From Hydrogenophaga sp. (lineage in GTDB: Bacteria > Pseudomonadota > Gammaproteobacteria > Burkholderiales > Burkholderiaceae_C): a stretch of 44,248 bases of DNA. The DNA lies in the NCBI RefSeq assembly GCF_011772445.1, contig NZ_WVZN01000019.1, forward strand, positions 46,999 through 91,246. Direction: 5' to 3'. Positions 33,991 through 44,010 of this stretch are shown piece after piece (the first letter of the stretch is position 1; every line of letters starts with the position of its first letter). Both the position numbers and the translations under genes were made by a program. The notes beneath the pieces are model-generated. The model did not search any database. It worked only from the letters and a program-made list of their open reading frames with translations, and had not been told where the DNA came from.

Positions 33991-35339
33991 GACACGACCC
34001 CACCGGCGGCCCAAGCCCCGCCTACTTCAGCTTTCCGCACGCCCTGGCCTACCGCGGCCCCGACTTCGTGCCCAGCGAGCGCGAGCCCTTCGCCTACCGC
34101 TACTACGACAAGCACCGCCTGGTGCTCGGCAAAAGCATGCAGGAGCAGTTGCGCTTCGCCGTGTGCTACTGGCACAGCTTCGGCTGGGCCGGCACCGACC
34201 CCTTCGGCGACCCCAGCTTCGAGCGGCCCTGGCACGGCGCGGGCGACCCGATGGCCCAGGCCCTGCACAAGGCCGACGTGGCCTTCGACCTGTTCCGCCT
34301 GGTCGACACGCCCTACTTCACCTTCCACGACCGCGACGTCGCCCCCGAGGGCGCCTCGCTCGCCGAGTTCCACAACAACCTGCGCCGCATCGGCGAGGTC
34401 TTCGCCCGCAAGATGCAGGAGACCGGCGTGCGCCTGCTGTGGGGCACGGCCAACCTCTTCTCGCACCCGCGCTACATGGCCGGCGCCGCCACCAACCCCG
34501 ACCCCGAGGTCTTCGCCTACGCCGCCGCTCAGGTGAAGAACGTGCTGGAGGTGACGCACGAGCTCGGCGGCGCCAACTACGTGCTGTGGGGCGGCCGCGA
34601 GGGCTACGAGACCCTGCTCAACACCGACCTCAAGCGCGAGCTCGCCCAGCTCGGCCGCTTCCTGCAACTGGTGGTGGAGCACAAGCACAAGATCGGCTTC
34701 AAGGGCCAGATCCTCATCGAGCCCAAGCCGGCCGAACCCACCAAGCACCAGTACGACCGCGACGTCGCCGCCGTCTTCGGCTTCCTGCACGCGCACGGGC
34801 TGGAGCGCGAGGTCAAGGTCAACATCGAGCAGAACCACGCGCTGCTGGCGGGCCAGACCTTCGAGCACGAGATCGCCATGGCGCAGGCCCTGGGCATCTT
34901 CGGCTCGCTCGACATGAACCGCGGCGACGAGCTGCTGGGCTGGGACACCGACCAGTTCCCCAACAACCTGCCGCAGGTGGCGCTGTCGCTGTACGAGGTG
35001 CTCAAGGGCGGCGGCATCGGCCAGGGCGGCCTGAACTTCGACGCCAAGCTGCGCCGCCAGTCCATCGACCCCGACGACCTGGTCTGGGCGCACGCCACCG
35101 CCATGGACCTGTGCGCGCAGGCCCTGCTGGTGGCCGAACGCATGCTGCAGGACGGCGCCCTGCAGCGCCACGTGCAGCAGCGCTACGCCGGCTGGGACGG
35201 CGAGGCCGGCCGCGCCATCCTCAAGGGCGAGCGCTCGCTCGAGGACCTGGCGCGCGAGGTCGCGCAACGCGGCCTCGATCCGCGCCCGCGCTCGGCGCAA
35301 CAGGAGCGCCTCGAGCACCTCGTCAACAGCTATCTCTGA
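33987..35339 (+). CDS. xylA: Xylose isomerase
   Basis: Converts D-xylose to D-xylulose in the cytoplasm using two divalent metals. The 450-residue length fits the long (class II) xylose isomerases. Visible motifs are [12 protein letters not shown] (catalytic His114, Asp117), [28 protein letters not shown] (metal-binding Glu and Lys) and [18 protein letters not shown] near the C-terminal metal site. The ATG at 33987 overlaps the xylB stop. The xylB-xylA pair defines the operon's core pathway into the pentose phosphate route. Confidence 0.97.
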   Translation: MRHDPTGGPSPAYFSFPHALAYRGPDFVPSEREPFAYRYYDKHRLVLGKSMQEQLRFAVCYWHSFGWAGTDPFGDPSFERPWHGAGDPMAQALHKADVAFDLFRLVDTPYFTFHDRDVAPEGASLAEFHNNLRRIGEVFARKMQETGVRLLWGTANLFSHPRYMAGAATNPDPEVFAYAAAQVKNVLEVTHELGGANYVLWGGREGYETLLNTDLKRELAQLGRFLQLVVEHKHKIGFKGQILIEPKPAEPTKHQYDRDVAAVFGFLHAHGLEREVKVNIEQNHALLAGQTFEHEIAMAQALGIFGSLDMNRGDELLGWDTDQFPNNLPQVALSLYEVLKGGGIGQGGLNFDAKLRRQSIDPDDLVWAHATAMDLCAQALLVAERMLQDGALQRHVQQRYAGWDGEAGRAILKGERSLEDLAREVAQRGLDPRPRSAQQERLEHLVNSYL

Positions 35340-35365
35340 ATCGGAACCACAAGAAGGAGCGGGAC

Positions 35366-36436
35366 ATGGCCACCAACATCAAGGGCCCGGGCATCTACCT
35401 GGCGCAGTTCGCGGGCGACGCCGCGCCGTTCGATTCGTGGGCGTCGATCACGCGCTGGGCCGGCGGCCTGGGCTTCAAGGGCGTGCAGATTCCCTCCTGG
35501 GACAAGCGCCTGTTCGACCTGGAGAAGGCCGCGGCCTCCAAGACCTACTGCGACGAGGTCGCGGGGGTGGCGCGCGAGAACGGCGTGGCCATCACCGAGC
35601 TCGGCACCCACCTGCAGGGGCAACTGGTGGCCGTGCACCCCGCGTACGACGAGGCCTTCGACGGCTTCGCGCCCGAGGCGCTGCGCGGCAAGCCCGCGGC
35701 GCGCCAGGCCTGGGCGGTGGAGCAGATGCTGCTGTCGGCCAAGGCCTCGAAGCACCTGGGCCTCAAGAGCAACGTGAGCTTTCCCGGCGCGCTGGCCTGG
35801 CCTTATCTCTACCCCTGGCCACAGCGCCCCGCGGGCCTGATCGAGGCGGCCTTCGACGAGCTGGCCAAGCGCTGGCGCCCCATCTTCGACGCCTTCGACG
35901 AGGCCGACTGCCACGTGTGCTTCGAGCTGCACCCCGGCGAGGACCTGTTCGACGGCGTCACCTTCGAGATGTTTCTGGAGCGCGTCAACCACCACCCGCG
36001 CTGCTGCATCAACTACGACCCCTCGCACTTCCTGCTGCAGCAGCTCGACTACCTCGAGTTCATCGACATCTACCACGAGCGCATCAAGGCCCTGCACATC
36101 AAGGACGCGGAGTTCCGCCCCAATGGCCGCCAGGGCGTGTACTCGGGCTACCAGCCCTGGGTGCAGCGCGCGGGGCGCTTTCGCTCGCTGGGCGACGGGC
36201 AGATCGACTTCGGCGCCATCTTCTCCAAGATGGCCCAGTACAACTACGACAGCTGGGCCGTGCTGGAGTGGGAGTGCTGCCTCAAGCACCCCGAGGCCGG
36301 CGCCGCCGAGGGCGCGGCCTTCATCCGCGACCACCTCATCCGCGTCACGGAAAAGGCCTTCGACGATTTCGCGGGCGGCCAGACCGACGCCGCGCAGCTG
36401 CGCCGCATGCTGGGCCTGAGCCGGGAGGCCGCATGA
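35366..36436 (+). CDS. TIM-barrel sugar isomerase/epimerase
   Basis: A 356-residue member of the AP-endonuclease-2-like sugar phosphate isomerase/epimerase superfamily. Motifs include GLGFKGVQIPSWD, CHVCFELHPGEDL (metal Glu and His), CINYDPSHFLLQQLDYL and IKALHIKDAEF, followed by GDGQIDFGAIF. These provide the expected four metal ligands. AAGGAG stands before the ATG. It lies between xylA and a Gfo/Idh/MocA dehydrogenase and overlaps the latter by 4 bases. That pairing usually handles oxidised or 3-keto sugars or inositol-type intermediates. It may extend the operon's range beyond xylose or open glycosides; the true substrate is unknown. Confidence 0.88.
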   Translation: MATNIKGPGIYLAQFAGDAAPFDSWASITRWAGGLGFKGVQIPSWDKRLFDLEKAAASKTYCDEVAGVARENGVAITELGTHLQGQLVAVHPAYDEAFDGFAPEALRGKPAARQAWAVEQMLLSAKASKHLGLKSNVSFPGALAWPYLYPWPQRPAGLIEAAFDELAKRWRPIFDAFDEADCHVCFELHPGEDLFDGVTFEMFLERVNHHPRCCINYDPSHFLLQQLDYLEFIDIYHERIKALHIKDAEFRPNGRQGVYSGYQPWVQRAGRFRSLGDGQIDFGAIFSKMAQYNYDSWAVLEWECCLKHPEAGAAEGAAFIRDHLIRVTEKAFDDFAGGQTDAAQLRRMLGLSREAA

Positions 36437-37602
36437 CCATCGAAGCCAGCGGGCCCGCGGCGCAGGCGCGCCGGCGCCTGCGCCTGGGCATGGTGGGCGG
36501 CGGCGAAGGGGCCTTCATCGGGGCGGTGCACCGCATCGCCGCGCGCCTGGACGACCACTACGAACTGGTGGCCGGCGCGCTCTCGTCAACGCCCGACAAG
36601 GCGTTGCGCTCGGCGCAGGCCCTCGGCCTGGCGCGCGGCTACCCCGACTACCAGACGATGGCGCACGAGGAAGCCGCGCGCGACGACGGCATCGAAGCGG
36701 TGGCCATCGTCACGCCGAACGACCAGCACGCGCCCGCCGCCGAGGCCTTCCTCGCCGCGGGCATCCACGTCATCTGCGACAAGCCGGTGACCACCACCCT
36801 GGCGGACGCCGAGCGCCTGCGTACGCTCGCGCGATCCAGCGGCCGGTTGTTCGCCGTCACCTACAACTACTCGGGCTATCCCATGGTGCGGCACGCGCGC
36901 CGCCTGGTGCGCGAGGGCGCGCTCGGCGACATCCGCCTGGTGCACGTGGAGTACCCGCAGGACTGGCTGACCGAGGCGCTGGAATCCACCGGCCAGAAGC
37001 AGGCCGCCTGGCGCACCGACCCGCAACGCTCGGGCGCGGGTGGCTGCGTGGGCGACATCGGCACGCACGCCTACCAGCTCGCGGGCTTCGTCAGCGGCCT
37101 GCAGCCCACGCAGCTCTGCGCCGAGCTCAGCACCTTCGTGCCCGGGCGCGCGCTGGACGACAACGTGCAGGTGATGCTGCGCTACGCCAACGGCGCGCGC
37201 GGCCTGCTGTGGGCCAGCCAGGTGGCGCCGGGCAACGAGAACGCCTTGCGCCTGCGGATCTACGGCAGCCGCGCCGGCCTGGAATGGCAGCAGGAGCAGC
37301 CCAACCAGCTGCGCTTCACGCCCTTCGGCGAGGCACCGCGCACCGTCTCGCGCGGCACCGCCTCCGCCAATGCGGACGCCGCGCGCGTGACGCGCCTGCC
37401 GTCGGGCCACCCCGAGGGTTACCTCGAGGGCTTCGCCACCGTCTACGCCGAGATCGCGCAGGCGATCCACGCCGCGCGCGAGGGGCGGCCGCTGCCCGCG
37501 GAGGTGGATTTCCCCACCATCGAGGACGGCATCCACGGCGTCGCCTTCATCGAGGCGGCCGTGCGTTCTTCATCCGCCGGCGCGGCCTGGGTGGACATGT
37601 GA
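36433..37602 (+). CDS. Gfo/Idh/MocA-family dehydrogenase
   Basis: NAD(P)-dependent sugar or polyol oxidoreductase of 389 residues. The Rossmann motif is LGMVGGGEGAFIG near residue 18. The usual E-K-P catalytic motif appears as ICDKPVTTTL, keeping Lys and Pro with Asp in place of Glu. The C-terminal half has SGAGGCVGDIGTHAYQLAGF with the conserved G-D-x-G-x-H site. A 15-residue N-terminal extension before the Rossmann strand is unusual but in frame from the overlapping ATG. It presumably oxidises a sugar handled by the neighbouring isomerase. The ABC importer follows after one base. Confidence 0.9.
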   Translation: MTIEASGPAAQARRRLRLGMVGGGEGAFIGAVHRIAARLDDHYELVAGALSSTPDKALRSAQALGLARGYPDYQTMAHEEAARDDGIEAVAIVTPNDQHAPAAEAFLAAGIHVICDKPVTTTLADAERLRTLARSSGRLFAVTYNYSGYPMVRHARRLVREGALGDIRLVHVEYPQDWLTEALESTGQKQAAWRTDPQRSGAGGCVGDIGTHAYQLAGFVSGLQPTQLCAELSTFVPGRALDDNVQVMLRYANGARGLLWASQVAPGNENALRLRIYGSRAGLEWQQEQPNQLRFTPFGEAPRTVSRGTASANADAARVTRLPSGHPEGYLEGFATVYAEIAQAIHAAREGRPLPAEVDFPTIEDGIHGVAFIEAAVRSSSAGAAWVDM

Positions 37603-37603
37603 G

Positions 37604-39088
37604 ATGAGCCTGCACGTTCGCTTCGACGGCGTCTGCAAGCACTTCGGCCCGGTGCAGGTGCTGCACGGCGTGAGCTTCGAGCTGGAGCCGGGCCGCGTCT
37701 ACGGGCTGCTCGGCGAAAACGGCGCGGGCAAGTCCACGCTCATGAAGATCCTCTGCGGCTACGAGCAGGCCGGCCCCGGCGGCTTCAGCATCGACGGCCG
37801 GCCCTGCCGCTTCGCCGATTCGCGCGAGGCCGAAGCCGCCGGCGTGGTGCTGATCCACCAGGAGTTCAACCTGGCCGACGACCTGAGCGTGGTGCAGAAC
37901 ATCTTCCTGGGCCGCGAGCGGCGCCGCGGCTGGCTGCTGGACGAAGCGTCCATGCGCGAGTCCGCGCGCGAAGCCCTGGACGCGGTGGGCCTGTCGATCG
38001 ACCCCGACACGCGCGTGCGCGATCTCATCGTGGCCGAGAAGCAGCTGGTGGAAATCGCGCGGGCGCTGTCGCGCCAGGCCCGGCTGCTGGTGATGGACGA
38101 GCCCACGGCCACCCTCACGCCGGGTGAGACGCACCGCCTGTTCGCGCTCATCCGCCAGTTGCGCGCGCAGGGCGTGACCGTCATCTACATCTCGCACAAG
38201 CTCGACGAGGTCGAACAGATCACCGATCAGATCGTGGTGATGCGCGACGGCCGCTTCGTCACGCGCGGCCCGACCGCGAGCCACAGCCGCCAGGACATGG
38301 CCAACCTCATGGTGGGCCGCGAGCTCACCGACATGTTCCCGCCCAAGGCGCCGCTGCCCGACGCGCCGCCTCTCCTGTCGGTGCGCGGGCTGGGCGTGCC
38401 CGGCTGGGCACAGGACGTAGACTTCGAGTTGCGCCCGGGCGAGATCCTGGGCTTCGCCGGCCTGGTGGGCGCGGGCCGCACCGAGCTCTTCGAGGGCCTG
38501 CTGGGCCTGCGCCCGCGCGCGGGCGGCGAGGTGCGGCTGCAGGGCGAGCCGGTGAGCTTCAGGGATCCGCGCGCCGCCGCGCGCGCGGGCCTGACCTACC
38601 TCAGCGAGGACCGCAAGGGCCGCGGCCTGCACGTCGGCCTGTCCCTGCAGGACAACCTCACGCTCATGGACCTGGACCGCCACGCGCGGCCCTGGCTCGA
38701 CGCCACCTCGCAGCGCGCGGCGCTGCAAGAGGCCGTGCGCGATTTCCGCATCCGCGCGGGCAGCCTGGACGCGCGCGCCGGCTCGCTGTCGGGCGGCAAC
38801 CAGCAGAAGCTGGCCATCGCCAAGGTGCTGCAGCCGCGCCCGCGCGTGCTGGTGCTGGACGAACCCACGCGCGGCGTGGACGTGGGCGCCAAGCGCGACA
38901 TCTATTTCCTGATCGAGCGCCTGGCCGCCGACGGCCTGGGCGTCATCGTCATCTCGTCGGAACTGGTCGAACTCATCGGCCTGTGCCAGCGCGTGATCGT
39001 CATGCGCGCCGGCCGCGTGCAGGCCACGCTCGCCGACGACCACCTGAACGAAGAGGAGCTCATCGCCCATGCCACCGGCACCCACTAG
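37604..39088 (+). CDS. Sugar ABC importer ATPase (tandem domains)
   Basis: A 494-residue protein with two ABC domains, the arrangement of RbsA/XylG/MglA. Domain 1 has Walker A GENGAGKS (residues 37-44) and Walker [16 protein letters not shown]. Domain 2 has a degenerate Walker A ([16 protein letters not shown]), signature LSGGNQQK and Walker [17 protein letters not shown]. It powers uptake through the following permease, with which it overlaps by 20 bases. Which sugar is moved cannot be told from the ATPase; the operon suggests xylose or a related pentose. I leave the symbol empty for that reason. Confidence 0.95.
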   Translation: MSLHVRFDGVCKHFGPVQVLHGVSFELEPGRVYGLLGENGAGKSTLMKILCGYEQAGPGGFSIDGRPCRFADSREAEAAGVVLIHQEFNLADDLSVVQNIFLGRERRRGWLLDEASMRESAREALDAVGLSIDPDTRVRDLIVAEKQLVEIARALSRQARLLVMDEPTATLTPGETHRLFALIRQLRAQGVTVIYISHKLDEVEQITDQIVVMRDGRFVTRGPTASHSRQDMANLMVGRELTDMFPPKAPLPDAPPLLSVRGLGVPGWAQDVDFELRPGEILGFAGLVGAGRTELFEGLLGLRPRAGGEVRLQGEPVSFRDPRAAARAGLTYLSEDRKGRGLHVGLSLQDNLTLMDLDRHARPWLDATSQRAALQEAVRDFRIRAGSLDARAGSLSGGNQQKLAIAKVLQPRPRVLVLDEPTRGVDVGAKRDIYFLIERLAADGLGVIVISSELVELIGLCQRVIVMRAGRVQATLADDHLNEEELIAHATGTH

Positions 39089-40106
39089 CCCCCTGCCCGC
39101 CGGCGCCGCTGCGGCTGACCCGGCCAGCCCACCCGCGCACCGCCGCGGTGACTGGAGCGCGCGCTTCTCCGCCTTCGGCCCGCTCGCGGGCCTGGTGCTG
39201 CTGTGCCTCGCGGGCACGCTGCTCAACCCGGACTTCGCCACCTGGGACAACGGCATGAACGTGCTCACGCGCACGGCCTTCATCGGCATCATCGCGGTGG
39301 GCATGAGCTTCGTCATCATCTCGGGCGGCATCGACCTGTCGGTGGGCTCCATGGCGGCGCTGATCGCGGGCAGCACCATCCTGGTGATGAACCAGCTTGC
39401 GCCGCTGATGGGCTCGCCGCTGCTGGCCGTGCTGCTGGGCGCCACGGTGGCGCTGGTGCTGGGCGCGGTGTTCGGTCTGGCGCATGGCCTGCTCATCACC
39501 AAGGGCCGCATCGAGCCCTTCATCGTCACGCTCGGCACCCTGGGCATCTTCCGCGCCTACCTCACCTACTTCGCCAACGGCGGCGCCATCACGCTCGACA
39601 ACGAGCTGGTGGACGTGTACAGCCCGGTCTACTACGGCAGCTGGCTGGGCATCCCCATCCCCATCTGGGTGTTTGCGGCGATCGCGCTGGCCGGCGGCTT
39701 CCTGCTCAACCGCACGCGCTACGGCCGCTACGTGCAGGCCATCGGCTCCAACGAACAGGTGGCGCGCTACTCCGCGGTGGCGGTGGACCGGGTGAAGGTT
39801 CTCACCTACGTGCTGCTCGGCGGCTGCGTGGCGGTGGCCACGCTGCTGTACGTGCCGCGCCTGGGCTCGGCCTCGCCCACCACGGGCCTGCTGTGGGAGC
39901 TCGAGGCCATCGCCGCCGTCATCGTCGGCGGCACCGCGCTCAAGGGTGGCGGGGGGCGCATCTTCGGCACCGTGGTGGGTGCCGTGCTGCTCTCCGTCAT
40001 CAGCAACATCCTGAACCTCACCAGCATCATCAGCGTGTACCTGAACGCGGCGGTGCAGGGGTTCGTGATCATCGTCGTCGCCTTCCTTCAACGGGGGCAG
40101 CGGTGA
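39069..40106 (+). CDS. Sugar ABC importer permease
   Basis: A 345-residue membrane protein of the BPD_transp_2 type (RbsC/XylH-like) with about 8-10 helices. A proline- and alanine-rich cytoplasmic leader of about 28 residues precedes the first helix. Family motifs are [15 protein letters not shown], then [15 protein letters not shown], and the EAA-like region [19 protein letters not shown]. It overlaps the ATPase gene by 20 bases, so the N-terminal leader is encoded in both frames. The binding-protein gene follows after 69 bases that contain a hairpin. Confidence 0.94.
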   Translation: MPPAPTSPLPAGAAAADPASPPAHRRGDWSARFSAFGPLAGLVLLCLAGTLLNPDFATWDNGMNVLTRTAFIGIIAVGMSFVIISGGIDLSVGSMAALIAGSTILVMNQLAPLMGSPLLAVLLGATVALVLGAVFGLAHGLLITKGRIEPFIVTLGTLGIFRAYLTYFANGGAITLDNELVDVYSPVYYGSWLGIPIPIWVFAAIALAGGFLLNRTRYGRYVQAIGSNEQVARYSAVAVDRVKVLTYVLLGGCVAVATLLYVPRLGSASPTTGLLWELEAIAAVIVGGTALKGGGGRIFGTVVGAVLLSVISNILNLTSIISVYLNAAVQGFVIIVVAFLQRGQR

Positions 40107-40113
40107 GACGACC

Positions 40114-40139
40114 CGCGCGGAGCCTGTGGAGGCCGCGCG
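40114..40139 (+). promoter_or_regulatory. Intercistronic hairpin before binding-protein gene
   Basis: CGCGCGG (40114-40120) and CCGCGCG (40133-40139) form a perfect 7-bp stem in the 69-base gap between permease and binding protein. Such stems can stabilise or separate the 3' segment so that the binding protein is made in excess. No promoter is evident in the gap. Confidence 0.4.
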
Positions 40140-40175
40140 CTTACCTGTGACAGAGAAACCCAACCGGAGACAAAC

Positions 40176-41129
40176 ATGCAACGCAGACTGTTCGCCTTGA
40201 CCGCTCTCGCCCTCGGTACCCTGCTCGGCGCGCCGGCATCCGCCCAGAACAAGCCCGTCATCGGCGTGTCCGTGCCCGCGGCCACGCACGGCTGGACGGG
40301 CGGGGTGGTGTACTGGGCCAACCGCACCAAGGACGAGGTGGAGAAGCAATACCCCGGCGTGAAGGTGATCGTGAAGACCGCCGCCTCGCCGTCCGAGCAG
40401 GCCAACCAGATCCAGGACCTGCAGGCCGTCAACAAGATCGACACGCTGGTGATCCTGCCCTTCGAATCGGCGCCGCTCACGCGGCCCGTGGCGCAGGTCA
40501 AGAGCAAGGGCGTGTTCGTCACCGTGGTCGACCGTGGCCTGACCGACCCCAACGCGCAGAACGCCTACGTGGCGGGCGACAACCCCGGCTTCGGCAAGGT
40601 GGCCGGCGAGTACATGGCCAAGGCCATGGGCGGCAAGGGCAACGTGGTCATCCTGCGCGGCATCCCCACCGTCATCGACAACCAGCGCGTGGACGCCTTC
40701 AACGAGGTGATGAAGGCGCACCCGGGCATCAAGGTGCTGGACGCCAAGCACGGCAACTGGAACCGCGACGACGCCTTCAAGGTGATGCAGGACTACCTCA
40801 CGCGCTTCAAGCAGATCGACGCGGTGTGGGCGTCCGACGACGACATGGCGGTGGGCGTGCAGCGCGCCATCGAACAGGCCAAACGCACCGACGTGAAGCT
40901 CGTGGTGGGCGGCGCCGGCGCCAAGGACTACATCAAGAAGGTCATGGACGGCGACAAGCTCGTCACCGCCAACGTCACCTACTCGCCCAGCATGATCGCC
41001 GACGCGCTCAAGCTCACGGCCGAGTCGCGGGTGAGCGGCAAGCCCATGCCGGCCACCACCATCATCCCCTCGGTGCTGGTGACCAAGGAGAACGCGGCGA
41101 AGTACTACTTCCCGGATTCGCCGTACTGA
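40176..41129 (+). CDS. Sugar ABC importer substrate-binding protein
   Basis: A 317-residue periplasmic binding protein of the RbsB/Peripla_BP_4 type. The signal peptide is [20 protein letters not shown] with cleavage near ASAQ. The mature start [20 protein letters not shown] has the ligand-contact aromatic, followed by [15 protein letters not shown] and [23 protein letters not shown] precedes the ATG. It is the last gene of the operon and is followed by a strong hairpin. It defines transport specificity, probably for a pentose or related sugar, but the ligand is not determined. Confidence 0.94.
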   Translation: MQRRLFALTALALGTLLGAPASAQNKPVIGVSVPAATHGWTGGVVYWANRTKDEVEKQYPGVKVIVKTAASPSEQANQIQDLQAVNKIDTLVILPFESAPLTRPVAQVKSKGVFVTVVDRGLTDPNAQNAYVAGDNPGFGKVAGEYMAKAMGGKGNVVILRGIPTVIDNQRVDAFNEVMKAHPGIKVLDAKHGNWNRDDAFKVMQDYLTRFKQIDAVWASDDDMAVGVQRAIEQAKRTDVKLVVGGAGAKDYIKKVMDGDKLVTANVTYSPSMIADALKLTAESRVSGKPMPATTIIPSVLVTKENAAKYYFPDSPY

Positions 41130-41143
41130 GCCGGACGGCCGAA

Positions 41144-41182
41144 CGCGACGGCGCCAGGGCTTCGGCCGCTGGCGCCGTCGCG
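41144..41182. terminator. Strong 14-bp hairpin between convergent genes
   Basis: Perfect 14-base arms at 41144-41157 and 41169-41182 (GCGACGGCGCCAG core) enclose a loop with GGCTTCGGCC. It sits between the binding-protein stop and the stop of the convergent tautomerase, so it can end transcription from both sides. There is no long T-run. Confidence 0.75.
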
Positions 41183-41183
41183 C

Positions 41184-41582
41184 TCAGGCACCCGGGTGCT
41201 GGTGGCGGAACTCCTGGGTCTTGCCGCCGAAGCCGTACGCGGCGGCGCGCACGTCCTCGACGTGCACATAACTTTCGTGGTGCAGGGGGCCCAGCAGCGC
41301 CGAGAACCCCTCGAACGCCTCGGCGATGTAGCGCGCCTTCTCGGCCTTGGTGTTGGTCTCGTCCACCACCTTCACGTCGAAGTAGAAGCTCGACAGCTTG
41401 AGATCCGCCAGCGATTGGCCGGCCACGAACCAATCCCGCGGGTCGACGTAGTCGATCACCACCGCGGTGAGGTCGCGCCGCTTGCCGAGCACACGGGTCG
41501 TCAACTCGAGCAGCATCTCCGTGATGCGTGCGGAGAGTTCGGGCGTGCGGGGCGTACCGATCTTGACATTGAGGATGGGCAT
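41184..41582 (-). CDS. Tautomerase-family protein (4-OT-like)
   Basis: A 132-residue protein whose second residue is proline (MPILNVKIG). After Met removal this Pro1 is the general base of the tautomerase superfamily. The segment RITEMLLELTTRVLGKRRDL is followed by TAVVIDYVDPRDWFVAG, which matches the family. It is longer than the 60-residue 4-oxalocrotonate tautomerases, so it is probably a fused or extended form. AAAGGA is 8 bases before the ATG. Divergent from a LysR regulator, it is the likely target of it. Substrate unknown. Confidence 0.85.
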   Translation of the reverse strand: MPILNVKIGTPRTPELSARITEMLLELTTRVLGKRRDLTAVVIDYVDPRDWFVAGQSLADLKLSSFYFDVKVVDETNTKAEKARYIAEAFEGFSALLGPLHHESYVHVEDVRAAAYGFGGKTQEFRHQHPGA

Positions 41583-41667
41583 GGCAGGTTCCTTTGCGGT
41601 GGGGGTGGGGTGCACGCACTGTAGGCAGCCAGGCACCTGCGGGAAACGGCCGCCAGGCACAATCGGT

Positions 41668-41684
41668 TTTGCTCGCCACGCAAA
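41668..41684. promoter_or_regulatory. LysR-type T-N11-A box
   Basis: TTTGC-N7-GCAAA is a perfect inverted repeat containing the T-N11-A pattern of LysR regulators. It lies in the 138-base interval between the divergent tautomerase and LysR genes, 36 bases before the LysR start. Confidence 0.55.
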
Positions 41685-41720
41685 GCCGTCGAGCGCCCTC
41701 AACCCACCTGGAGTCCTGCG

Positions 41721-42641
41721 ATGCGAGCTTTCCTGCCCGACCCTGTCGACCTGCGCTGGCTGGTGCGTTCGCTGGAGCTGAGGTCCTTCTCGGCGGCCGC
41801 GCGGGAAATGAATGTGGCGGTGTCCGTCGTGTCGCGCGGCATCGACCGCCTCGAAGCCGGGTTCGGCATCTCGCTGCTGCGCCGCTCCACGCATGGCCTG
41901 TCGGCCACGCCCGAAGGCGCCGAGCTGGTGCAGGGCGCACGGGAGGTGCTGGGCCGCCTGGACGAGATGGCGGCGTCCTTCGACAAACGACGCCACCACG
42001 TGGCCGGCGCGGTGCGCCTGGCATCGAGCCAGGAGATCTGCGAGCAACTCATCGTGCCGCAGCTCGCGGCGCTGCGCGAGCGGCACCCCGCGCTGCGCAT
42101 CGAACTGGTGGCCGACGACCGCGTCGTCGACCTCGTGACCGACGGCATCGACGTGGCGCTGCGCACCACGCTGGGCAACAGCGAAGCGGTCGTCGCGCGC
42201 GAGCTGGGCTCGTTCGAGCGCCGCCTGTACGCCTCGCCGGACTACCTGCGCCGCCACGGCAGCCCGGCCGAGCCGGCGGACCTGCACCGGCATCAGACGG
42301 TGACGCACACCGCACAGGGCCCCGACGTCACCTGGGCGTTTCGCCAGGCCGGGCGCAAGCTCGACGTGGCGGTGACCTCGCAGCTCGCCGCCAGCAGCAC
42401 GGCCCTGCTCCACCGCGCCCTGTTGGCCGGCGCCGGCATCGGCATGCTGTCGCAACCCATGGCGGCGGCGGACGAAAGGGCCGGCGCGCTCGTCGAGGTG
42501 CTCAAACCCTTCGCACCCCGGAAGCCCTACACCCTGTACGCCGTCTCCCTGCCCAACCGGCGCAAGGCTTCGCGCGTGCAGGCCGTCATCGCCTTCATGC
42601 AGCAGGCGGCGCGCAAGTCCTGGGGGCTGGCGCCGGCCTGA
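41721..42641 (+). CDS. LysR-family transcriptional regulator
   Basis: A 306-residue regulator. The winged helix-turn-helix (about residues 8-68) has LRSFSAAAREMNVAVSVVSR and RLEAGFGISLLRRSTHGLSA. The effector-binding domain follows with VRLASSQEICEQLIVPQLAA and VTDGIDVALRTTLG, as in the CrgA/DsdC-like subgroup. Divergent from the tautomerase gene with a T-N11-A box between them, so the pair is probably a regulator and target. Its stop abuts the stop of the convergent DUF1428 gene. Confidence 0.93.
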   Translation: MRAFLPDPVDLRWLVRSLELRSFSAAAREMNVAVSVVSRGIDRLEAGFGISLLRRSTHGLSATPEGAELVQGAREVLGRLDEMAASFDKRRHHVAGAVRLASSQEICEQLIVPQLAALRERHPALRIELVADDRVVDLVTDGIDVALRTTLGNSEAVVARELGSFERRLYASPDYLRRHGSPAEPADLHRHQTVTHTAQGPDVTWAFRQAGRKLDVAVTSQLAASSTALLHRALLAGAGIGMLSQPMAAADERAGALVEVLKPFAPRKPYTLYAVSLPNRRKASRVQAVIAFMQQAARKSWGLAPA

Positions 42642-43010
42642 TCAGGCCTTCACTTCCAGCACTTGCTCGAAGCCGCCGAAGATCATGCGTTTGCCGTCGA
42701 AAGGCATGGGCGGGTTGCCTGGTGCGGACGGATCCATGCGGGGGTCTTCCATCATTTTTTTCATCGCCGCGTCCCGCGTGGCCTTGTCCGGCCATTCCAC
42801 CCACGCAAAGGCCACGGTCTCCTCGGCGGTGGCTTGCACGGCGCGGCGGAAATCGGTGACCTTGCCATCGGGCACATCGTCGCCCCAGCTCTCGATCACG
42901 CGGGTAGCGCCCAGCTCGATGAATATCGGGTCGAGCTGGCGTGCGTGATCGATGAACTTCTGCTTGTTGGCCTTGGGCACGGCGATGACGAAACCATCGA
43001 TGTAGGACAT
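42642..43010 (-). CDS. DUF1428-family protein
   Basis: A 122-residue protein. The N-terminus MSYIDGFVIAVPKANKQKF, later VIESWGDDVPDGKVTDF, and the ending GKRMIFGGFEQVLEV match DUF1428, a ferredoxin-like alpha/beta fold of unknown function. VEWPDKATRDAAMKKMMEDP is the family's central helix. GGAGAG precedes the ATG at 43010. It is converging with LysR and directly downstream of the hydrolase on the same strand (133-base gap). No reaction can be assigned. Confidence 0.9.
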   Translation of the reverse strand: MSYIDGFVIAVPKANKQKFIDHARQLDPIFIELGATRVIESWGDDVPDGKVTDFRRAVQATAEETVAFAWVEWPDKATRDAAMKKMMEDPRMDPSAPGNPPMPFDGKRMIFGGFEQVLEVKA

Positions 43011-43143
43011 GCTTCTCTCCTGTCGGGTTGATCGGACGGCTGCGCCCGCCACCGGGCGCCTCCAATGGCTACGACGAACGACGGGAGGTCCAATCGACCG
43101 CCGTTTGTCGGGAGCTGGCCATGGCGCACGGGCTGGGTGGCCG

Positions 43144-44010
43144 TCACGCGCCGGTTGGCGTGCGGCGAATGAAGTCGACCATCAGCGCCGCGGCCGTGGC
43201 CGCATGCGTCTCCAGCAACAGGTGCCCCGCGTCGAGGACATGGGCCTCCATCCTCGGCAGCGCCCGCATCCACGACAGCACCTCGTCGAGTTCGAAGTAC
43301 ACGTCGTGCCGGCCCCAGACCATCAGGGCGGGTGGCTGCCAGCGCTCGAGGTACGCGGCGATGGCGTCAAAGCGGGCCGCGTGGTTCGCGTAGTCGGCGA
43401 TCAGCGCGCGCTGCGTCTCGAGCCGGCCCGGCAGGTTCATCAGCCGCCAGTCTTCTTCCCAGTGCTGCGCGGGAATGCGCTCGGCCACGTCCGGCGGCAC
43501 GCCGCCGAGGTAGGTATCGCGTGTGCCTTCCAGCGTGAGGTGCGCGGTGGCCGCCGCCTCGTTCTGCGGGTTGGGGTTCGACCAGTACTCACGCGTCGCG
43601 GCCCACCCCGGCCCCCAGCCGGTGCGATGCGCGTTCGCGTTCTGAACGATGAGGCCCAGCACCCGTTCAGGCGCCTGCATCGCGACGTGCAAGCCCACCG
43701 GCGCGCCCCAGTCGTGCAGGTAGATGAAGCGCGAGCCGATGGCGAGCCGGTCCAGCAGCTCGGCGATGGCCTGACCGATGGCGGCGAAGGAAACCACCGG
43801 CAGGGGATCGGATTCGCCGAAGCCCGGCATATCGGGCGCGACGACGTGCGCGACCTGCCCCAGCGCGGGGATCACGTCCCGGAACATCCGCGCCGTGTTC
43901 GGCGTGCCGTGCAGCAGCAGCACGGCGGGCCTGGACGCATCGCCCGCCGTGATGAACGACAGCTCGCCACCGCTGGGCAGGGAGACCTTTCTTCGGCTGG
44001 TCGGATCCAT
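43144..44010 (-). CDS. Alpha/beta hydrolase with Asp nucleophile (haloalkane dehalogenase/epoxide hydrolase-like)
   Basis: A 288-residue alpha/beta hydrolase. The oxyanion region is LLLHGTPNTARMF. The nucleophile elbow is YLHDWGAPVGL with Asp100 in place of Ser, as in haloalkane dehalogenases and epoxide hydrolases. The acid is probably Asp236 in WGRHDVYF and the base His263 in DAGHLLLE. CAGGAAAC lies before the ATG at 44010. No clear second halide-binding tryptophan pattern can be proven by eye, and no lid tyrosines can be placed, so substrate (epoxide, haloalkane or other) is open. Upstream in-frame residues lack a start signal. Confidence 0.87.
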   Translation of the reverse strand: MDPTSRRKVSLPSGGELSFITAGDASRPAVLLLHGTPNTARMFRDVIPALGQVAHVVAPDMPGFGESDPLPVVSFAAIGQAIAELLDRLAIGSRFIYLHDWGAPVGLHVAMQAPERVLGLIVQNANAHRTGWGPGWAATREYWSNPNPQNEAAATAHLTLEGTRDTYLGGVPPDVAERIPAQHWEEDWRLMNLPGRLETQRALIADYANHAARFDAIAAYLERWQPPALMVWGRHDVYFELDEVLSWMRALPRMEAHVLDAGHLLLETHAATAAALMVDFIRRTPTGA

